Source of the DNA: an uncultured Lachnospiraceae bacterium
GTDB taxonomy: Bacteria; Bacillota; Clostridia; Lachnospirales; Lachnospiraceae
Direction: 5' to 3'
Assembly: GCA_910577955.1 (NCBI GenBank)
Contig: CAJTNC010000036.1
Location: 1 to 18,738, forward strand
DNA length: 18,738 bases
Part shown: in pieces, positions 14,511 through 18,738 of the stretch
Position numbering within the stretch: position 1 is the stretch's first letter
How the letters are laid out: each line of letters starts with the position of its first letter
Made by a program: the position numbers and the translations under genes
Notes under the pieces: model-generated
What the model saw: only the letters and a program-made list of their open reading frames with translations
Database searches by the model: none
What the model was told of the DNA's origin: nothing

Positions 14511-14981
14511 GTGCCACGTAAAGGACATATCCAAAAAAGAGATGTACTGGCGGATCCTTTGTACGACAACAAGGTGGTGACAAAGCTGATCAACAACATT
14601 ATGTTGGATGGTAAGCGCGGAGTTGCTCAGAAGATCGTATACGGCGCATTTGCCAGAGTAGAGGAAAAGACCGGGAAACCGGCAGTGGAAGTATTTGAGG
14701 AGGCTATGAACAACATCATGCCCCTTCTGGAAGTAAAAGCAAGACGTATCGGCGGCGCTACCTATCAGGTGCCTATCGAGGTAAGACCTGACAGACGTCA
14801 GGCTCTGGGGCTTCGCTGGCTGACAACTTTCTCCCGCAAGAGAGGCGAGAAGACCATGCAGGAGAGACTTGCGAATGAGATTATGGATGCGGCGAACAAT
14901 ACAGGTGCATCTGTAAAGAGAAAAGAAGAAATGCACAAGATGGCAGAGGCAAACAAGGCGTTTGCGCACTATCGTTTCTAG
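14511..14981 (+). CDS. rpsG: 30S ribosomal protein S7 (GTG start)
   Basis: S7 nucleates assembly of the 30S head by binding the 3' major domain of 16S rRNA, and it borders the exit-site tRNA. The start is GTG at 14511, giving MPRKGHIQKRDV and 156 residues, the standard S7 length, 7 nt after AAGGAGGG (14496-14503). An ATG start at 14424 would add 29 unrelated residues with no ribosome binding site. Conserved segments include NNIMLDGKRGVAQKIVY (27-43), ARRIGGATYQVPIEVRPDRR (77-96) and the C-terminal EMHKMAEANKAFAHYRF. The stop is TAG, and fusA begins 31 nt later. S7 is the autogenous repressor of this operon in E. coli; the same is unproven here. Confidence 0.96.
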   Translation: MPRKGHIQKRDVLADPLYDNKVVTKLINNIMLDGKRGVAQKIVYGAFARVEEKTGKPAVEVFEEAMNNIMPLLEVKARRIGGATYQVPIEVRPDRRQALGLRWLTTFSRKRGEKTMQERLANEIMDAANNTGASVKRKEEMHKMAEANKAFAHYRF

Positions 14982-15012
14982 GACTGTCATTTGGATTTAG
15001 GAGGAAGAAACT

Positions 15013-17130
15013 TTGGCTGGAAGAGAATATCCGTTAGAGAGAACCAGAAATATAGGTATTATGGCTCATATCGACGCAGGTAAGACCACTTTGTCAGAGC
15101 GTATCTTGTATTATACTGGTGTAAACTATAAGATCGGTGATACTCACGAAGGTACTGCAACGATGGACTGGATGGAGCAGGAACAGGAGAGAGGTATCAC
15201 AATCACATCAGCCGCTACAACATGTCACTGGACTTTGGAAGAGTTTACGAAGGCCAAACCGGGTGCATTAGAGCATCGTATCAATATTATTGATACGCCG
15301 GGCCACGTTGACTTTACGGTTGAGGTTGAGCGTTCTCTGCGCGTACTGGATGGCGCTGTTGGCGTATTCTGTGCGAAAGGTGGCGTGGAACCTCAGTCTG
15401 AAAACGTATGGCGCCAGGCTGATACCTACAACGTACCCAGAATGGCATTCATCAATAAGATGGATATTCTGGGGGCTGACTTCTATGGCGCCGTTGAGCA
15501 GATTCGGAACAGACTTGGAAAGAATGCAATCTGTCTGCAGCTGCCTATCGGAAAAGAAGATGAATTTAAAGGCATCATTGACCTGTTTGAAATGAAGGCA
15601 TATATTTACAACGATGATAAGGGCGACGATATCACTGTGACAGATGATCTCGGCGACATGGCGGAAGATGCGGAATTATACCGCTCCGAACTCGTTGAAA
15701 AGATATCCGAATTGGATGACGATCTGATGGAAATGTATTTGGAAGGGGAAGAACCTTCCGTAGAACAGATGAAAGCGGCACTCAGGAAAGCTACCTGCGA
15801 CTGCAGGGCGGTTCCGGTATGCTGCGGTTCCGCTTACAGAAACAAAGGTGTGCAGAAGCTGATCGATGCGGTGATCGAATATATGCCTGCACCGACAGAT
15901 ATCCCTGCAATCAAGGGGGTTGACCTGGAGGGCAACGAAATCGAAAGACACGCATCCGATGAAGAACCTTTTTCAGCACTTGCGTTTAAGATTATGGCGG
16001 ATCCTTTTGTAGGAAAGCTGGCATTTTTCAGAGTGTATTCCGGTACATTGAATTCCGGTTCTTATGTGTTAAATGCCACAAAGGATAAAAAAGAGCGTGT
16101 GGGACGTATTTTGCAGATGCACGCCAACAAGAGAGCGGAATTGGATAAGGTGTATTCCGGTGATATTGCGGCTGCAGTCGGGTTTAAACTGACGACGACA
16201 GGCGATACTATTTGTGATGAACAGCATCCGGTTATTCTGGAATCCATGGAATTCCCCGAGCCCGTTATCGAACTGGCTATCGAGCCTAAGACAAAGGCGG
16301 GTCAGGGCAAGATGGGTGAAGCGCTCGCAAAACTGGCGGAGGAAGATCCTACATTCCGCGCACACACAGACGGCGAGACAGGCCAGACTATTATTGCAGG
16401 TATGGGCGAACTCCATCTGGAGATCATCGTGGATCGTCTGTTGCGTGAATTTAAGGTGGAGGCTAATGTCGGCGCACCTCAGGTTGCTTACAAAGAGACC
16501 TTTACAAAACCTGTGGATCAGGAATACAAGTACGCGAAACAGTCCGGCGGCCGCGGCCAGTACGGTCACTGTAAAGTTAAATTCGAGCCCATGGATCCCA
16601 ACGGCGAAGAGACCTTCAAGTTTGAGTCCAGCGTTGTGGGCGGCGCGATCCCGAAAGAGTATATCCCTGCTGTAGGCGAGGGTATCAAGGAAGCGGCGAA
16701 AGCCGGTATTCTGGGCGGATTCCCGGTGCTGGGCGTAAACGCTAACGTATACGACGGTTCCTACCATGAGGTCGACTCTTCTGAAATGGCATTCCACATT
16801 GCCGGTTCTATGGCATTCAAGGAAGCGATGAGGAAAGGCAATGCCGTGCTGCTTGAGCCTATCATGAAAGTGGAAGTGACAATGCCTGAGGAATATATGG
16901 GCGACGTTATCGGCGACATCAACTCCAGACGCGGACGTATCGAAGGTATGGACGATCTGGGCGGCGGTAAGATCGTACGCGGTTATGTGCCGCTTGCCGA
17001 AATGTTCGGTTATTCCACTGACCTGCGAAGCAAAACTCAGGGACGAGGCAATTACTCCATGTTCTTTGAGAAGTATGAGCCGGTACCGAAGAGCGTTCAG
17101 GAGAAAGTGCTTGCAGCAAAGGCAAAATAA
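15013..17130 (+). CDS. fusA: Translation elongation factor G (TTG start)
   Basis: EF-G is the GTPase that drives translocation and, with RRF, ribosome recycling. The 705-residue chain has the G1 P-loop AHIDAGKTT (18-26), G3 DTPGHVD (94-100) and G4 NKMD (148-151), followed by domains II-V in canonical order. LDGAVGVFCAKGGVEPQSE and a domain III-V region with QSGGRGQYGH are typical of housekeeping EF-G rather than the TetM-type paralogues. The start is TTG at 15013, 8 nt after AGGAGG (14999-15004). The first in-frame ATG (15061) would begin at residue 17 and remove the strand leading into the P-loop, so TTG is preferred. It lies between rpsG and tuf in the usual str order. Confidence 0.96.
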   Translation: MAGREYPLERTRNIGIMAHIDAGKTTLSERILYYTGVNYKIGDTHEGTATMDWMEQEQERGITITSAATTCHWTLEEFTKAKPGALEHRINIIDTPGHVDFTVEVERSLRVLDGAVGVFCAKGGVEPQSENVWRQADTYNVPRMAFINKMDILGADFYGAVEQIRNRLGKNAICLQLPIGKEDEFKGIIDLFEMKAYIYNDDKGDDITVTDDLGDMAEDAELYRSELVEKISELDDDLMEMYLEGEEPSVEQMKAALRKATCDCRAVPVCCGSAYRNKGVQKLIDAVIEYMPAPTDIPAIKGVDLEGNEIERHASDEEPFSALAFKIMADPFVGKLAFFRVYSGTLNSGSYVLNATKDKKERVGRILQMHANKRAELDKVYSGDIAAAVGFKLTTTGDTICDEQHPVILESMEFPEPVIELAIEPKTKAGQGKMGEALAKLAEEDPTFRAHTDGETGQTIIAGMGELHLEIIVDRLLREFKVEANVGAPQVAYKETFTKPVDQEYKYAKQSGGRGQYGHCKVKFEPMDPNGEETFKFESSVVGGAIPKEYIPAVGEGIKEAAKAGILGGFPVLGVNANVYDGSYHEVDSSEMAFHIAGSMAFKEAMRKGNAVLLEPIMKVEVTMPEEYMGDVIGDINSRRGRIEGMDDLGGGKIVRGYVPLAEMFGYSTDLRSKTQGRGNYSMFFEKYEPVPKSVQEKVLAAKAK

Positions 17131-17143
17131 ATAAGAAAAACTC

Positions 17144-17171
17144 TTGAAAATATCAATAGTTTTGATATAAT
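17144..17171 (+). promoter_or_regulatory. Promoter for tuf
   Basis: TTGAAA (17144-17149), a 16-nt spacer and a perfect TATAAT (17166-17171) lie in the fusA-tuf gap. The predicted start is near 17178, with a leader of about 72 nt. A 7-bp inverted repeat (ATATCAA 17150-17156 with TTGATAT 17162-17168) occupies the spacer and overlaps the -10. tuf can thus be transcribed beyond the level of the operon. Confidence 0.78.
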
Positions 17172-17249
17172 CAGAGATAGCTGATTGTATGATTTTGGAA
17201 AAACATCAATTTTGGAACAAGGTAACAAAAATAAGGAGGACTTTAGAAA

Positions 17250-18437
17250 ATGGCTAAAGCTAAATTTGACAGAACCAAGACCCATTGTAACATTGGTACC
17301 ATCGGCCACGTTGACCATGGTAAAACAACACTGACAGCAGCGATCACAAAGGTGCTTGCTGAGAGAGTAAGCGGTAATGAGAAGGTAGATTTCGAGAACA
17401 TCGATAAGGCTCCGGAAGAGAGAGAGCGTGGTATTACAATTTCTACCGCTCACGTAGAGTATCAGACAGAAGGAAGACATTACGCACACGTTGACTGCCC
17501 GGGACATGCTGACTATGTAAAGAACATGATCACCGGTGCGGCTCAGATGGACGGCGCTATCCTCGTAGTTGCGGCTACGGATGGTGTTATGGCTCAGACA
17601 AAAGAGCACATTCTTCTGTCCCGTCAGGTAGGCGTGCCCTATATCGTTGTATTCCTGAACAAGTGCGATATGGTGGATGACGAAGAGCTGATCGAGTTAG
17701 TTGAAATGGAAGTTACAGAGCAGCTTGAAGAGTACGGCTTTACAGATTGCCCGATCATCAAGGGTTCCGCTCTGAAAGCTCTGGAAGATCCCAACGGTGA
17801 GTGGGGCGACAAGATCATGGAACTGATGAGCACAGTTGACTCTTATATTCCTGATCCTGAGCGTGATACAGATAAGCCTTTCCTGATGCCTGTCGAGGAC
17901 GTATTCACAATCACAGGTCGTGGTACGGTTGCTACAGGTAGAGTGGAGAGAGGTACTCTGCACCTGAACGAGGATGTTGAGATCGTTGGTATCAAGGAAG
18001 AGACAAAGAAGAGCGTTGTAACCGGTATCGAAATGTTCCGTAAGATGCTTGACGAGGCTCAGGCTGGTGACAACATCGGCGCTCTGCTGCGTGGTGTAAA
18101 CAGAACAGAAATCGAAAGAGGACAGGTCCTTGCAAAACCCGGTTCCGTAAAATGCCATAAGAAATTTACGGCTCAGGTTTACGTTTTGACAAAAGACGAG
18201 GGTGGCCGTCATACACCTTTCTTCAACAACTACAGACCTCAGTTCTATTTCAGAACAACTGACGTAACAGGCGTTATCAATCTGCCTGCAGGCGTTGAGA
18301 TGTGCATGCCTGGCGATAACATCGAGATGACGATCGAACTGATCCATCCGATCGCTATGGAGCAGGGTCTTACTTTCGCTATCCGTGAGGGTGGTAGGAC
18401 TGTTGGTTCTGGTCGTGTGGCTACGATTATTGAATAA
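17250..18437 (+). CDS. tuf: Translation elongation factor Tu
   Basis: EF-Tu carries aminoacyl-tRNA to the ribosome as a GTP complex. At 395 residues it is close to the usual length. Domain I has P-loop GHVDHGKT (19-26), effector loop ERERGITI (57-64), DCPGH (82-86) and NKCD (137-140). Domains II and III follow with the normal GTVATGRVERG and the C-terminal EGGRTVGSGRV. The start is 9 nt after AAGGAGGA (17233-17240). It is last in the str operon, with its own promoter and a strong terminator, so it can be expressed independently. Codon choice is strongly biased (CGT for Arg, CTG for Leu), as expected of a very highly expressed gene. Whether a second tuf copy exists cannot be seen. Confidence 0.98.
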   Translation: MAKAKFDRTKTHCNIGTIGHVDHGKTTLTAAITKVLAERVSGNEKVDFENIDKAPEERERGITISTAHVEYQTEGRHYAHVDCPGHADYVKNMITGAAQMDGAILVVAATDGVMAQTKEHILLSRQVGVPYIVVFLNKCDMVDDEELIELVEMEVTEQLEEYGFTDCPIIKGSALKALEDPNGEWGDKIMELMSTVDSYIPDPERDTDKPFLMPVEDVFTITGRGTVATGRVERGTLHLNEDVEIVGIKEETKKSVVTGIEMFRKMLDEAQAGDNIGALLRGVNRTEIERGQVLAKPGSVKCHKKFTAQVYVLTKDEGGRHTPFFNNYRPQFYFRTTDVTGVINLPAGVEMCMPGDNIEMTIELIHPIAMEQGLTFAIREGGRTVGSGRVATIIE

Positions 18438-18459
18438 TCAATAGAATTGCAGTAAATTC

Positions 18460-18492
18460 AAGGGTTTCAAGCATTTGCTTGGAACCCTTTTT
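18460..18492 (+). terminator. Rho-independent terminator of tuf
   Basis: AAGGGTTTCAAGC (18460-18472) pairs with GCTTGGAACCCTT (18477-18489) over 13 bp with one wobble and a 4-nt ATTT loop, followed by five T (18488-18492). It lies 22 nt after the tuf stop and closes the str operon. Confidence 0.92.
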
Positions 18493-18501
18493 ACATGAAG
18501 C

Positions 18502-18525
18502 GCCACTTTAGAAGACTAAAGTGGC
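18502..18525. repeat. Perfect 10-bp hairpin in the convergent tuf / minus-strand gap
   Basis: GCCACTTTAG (18502-18511) pairs perfectly with CTAAAGTGGC (18516-18525) around AAGA. There is no T-run on either side. It may help terminate the minus-strand gene ending at 18565, or be a recombinase-type inverted repeat. Confidence 0.6.
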
Positions 18526-18539
18526 TACAAAATGGCTAC
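18522..18539. repeat. Short direct repeat TGGCTAC
   Basis: TGGCTAC occurs at 18522-18528 and 18533-18539, separated by AAAA; the first copy overlaps the right arm of the hairpin. On the minus strand it reads as GTAGCCA twice. It is short and may be chance, but tandem repeats of this kind also occur at recombinase sites. Confidence 0.35.
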
Positions 18540-18564
18540 GATATTTTATTCTTGCACGATTTCT

Positions 18565-18738
18565 CTATTTTATATTTTTCAAATCAGCGGCTCTTTCAGG
18601 AGAGGTATGATTTTTCTTCAGCATTTTTGCATATTCAAACAGATCGCGTCTGGTTATATCATCCAGTACATATAAATCCGCAATCAATTGATCTACCATA
18701 GGCAGCTCTGTGTAATCAAACTTTTTCAGGATACGGGC
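18565..18738 (-). CDS. Unrecognised protein, C-terminal fragment running off the window
   Basis: On the minus strand an uninterrupted frame enters from the right edge and ends at TAG (18565-18567), giving the last 57 residues of a protein. The N-terminus and start codon lie outside the window. The visible part is charged and probably helical, with the segments LPMVDQLIADLYVLDD and ITRRDLFEYAKMLKKN, and a Lys/Arg-rich end. No motif identifies it. The style recalls the C-terminal tails of small helix-turn-helix (XRE-type) regulators in mobile elements, but that is only an impression. It is convergent with tuf. A plus-strand frame from 18495 overlaps it, has no ribosome binding site and is less credible. 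Confidence 0.5.
   Translation of the reverse strand, partial: ARILKKFDYTELPMVDQLIADLYVLDDITRRDLFEYAKMLKKNHTSPERAADLKNIK

Noticed and set aside
18495..18701. 68-residue plus-strand frame after tuf
   Set aside because: It begins inside the terminator/hairpin region without a ribosome binding site and overlaps the more credible minus-strand coding end.
1..18738. Search by eye for CRISPR arrays, tRNA or rRNA genes, insertion sequences and transposases
   Set aside because: No regularly spaced repeats, cloverleaf sequences, rRNA segments or transposase motifs were seen in any gap.

Overview
The window looks like a chromosomal segment of a Clostridia bacterium, most likely a Lachnospiraceae-type Firmicute. 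The reasons are strong AAGGAGG ribosome binding sites on nearly every gene, TTGACA/TATAAT-type promoters, a Firmicute-style L10 RNA leader with a transcription attenuator, a 139-residue S12, and an RpoB N-terminus (MEKNRIRP) of the kind I associate with Lachnospiraceae. The genus cannot be settled from the sequence alone.

Region 1 (1-4544) is a plus-strand operon for a CUT2/ribose-type sugar ABC importer. It encodes a lipoprotein substrate-binding protein, one RbsC-like permease and a two-domain RbsA-like ATPase, followed 16 nt later by an alpha/beta-hydrolase of the esterase type. An 11-bp hairpin separates the binding-protein gene from the permease gene. The operon start lies at or before the left edge. 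The substrate is unknown, but the esterase suggests an acylated carbohydrate or glycoside.

Region 2 (4546-13619) is the rplJ-rplL-rpoB-rpoC cluster. It begins with its own promoter and a recognisable L10 leader, with a terminator and a plausible antiterminator. rplL is followed by a strong hairpin and then a second promoter with a structured leader for rpoB. RpoB and RpoC both end in long, very acidic tails. The usual upstream genes (nusG, rplK, rplA) are not adjacent; the sugar operon stands there instead.

Region 3 (13620-18492) is the str operon: rpsL, rpsG, fusA, tuf. rpsL has its own promoter, which resembles that of rpoB, and an 11-bp inverted repeat that overlaps the -10/+1 region. rpsL and rpsG are separated by 291 nt of non-coding, hairpin-containing DNA. 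rpsG starts with GTG and fusA with TTG, both behind excellent ribosome binding sites. tuf has its own promoter and a strong terminator, so the S10 ribosomal cluster does not directly follow.

Region 4 (18493-18738) holds a perfect 10-bp hairpin, a short direct repeat, and the 3' end of an unrecognised minus-strand gene convergent with tuf. It may be the edge of accessory DNA.

Most of the window is conserved housekeeping DNA. I do not see an undescribed multi-gene system. The least explained signals are non-coding: the dyad at the rplJ promoter, the rpsL promoter/leader dyad, the rpsL-rpsG spacer and the rpoB leader.
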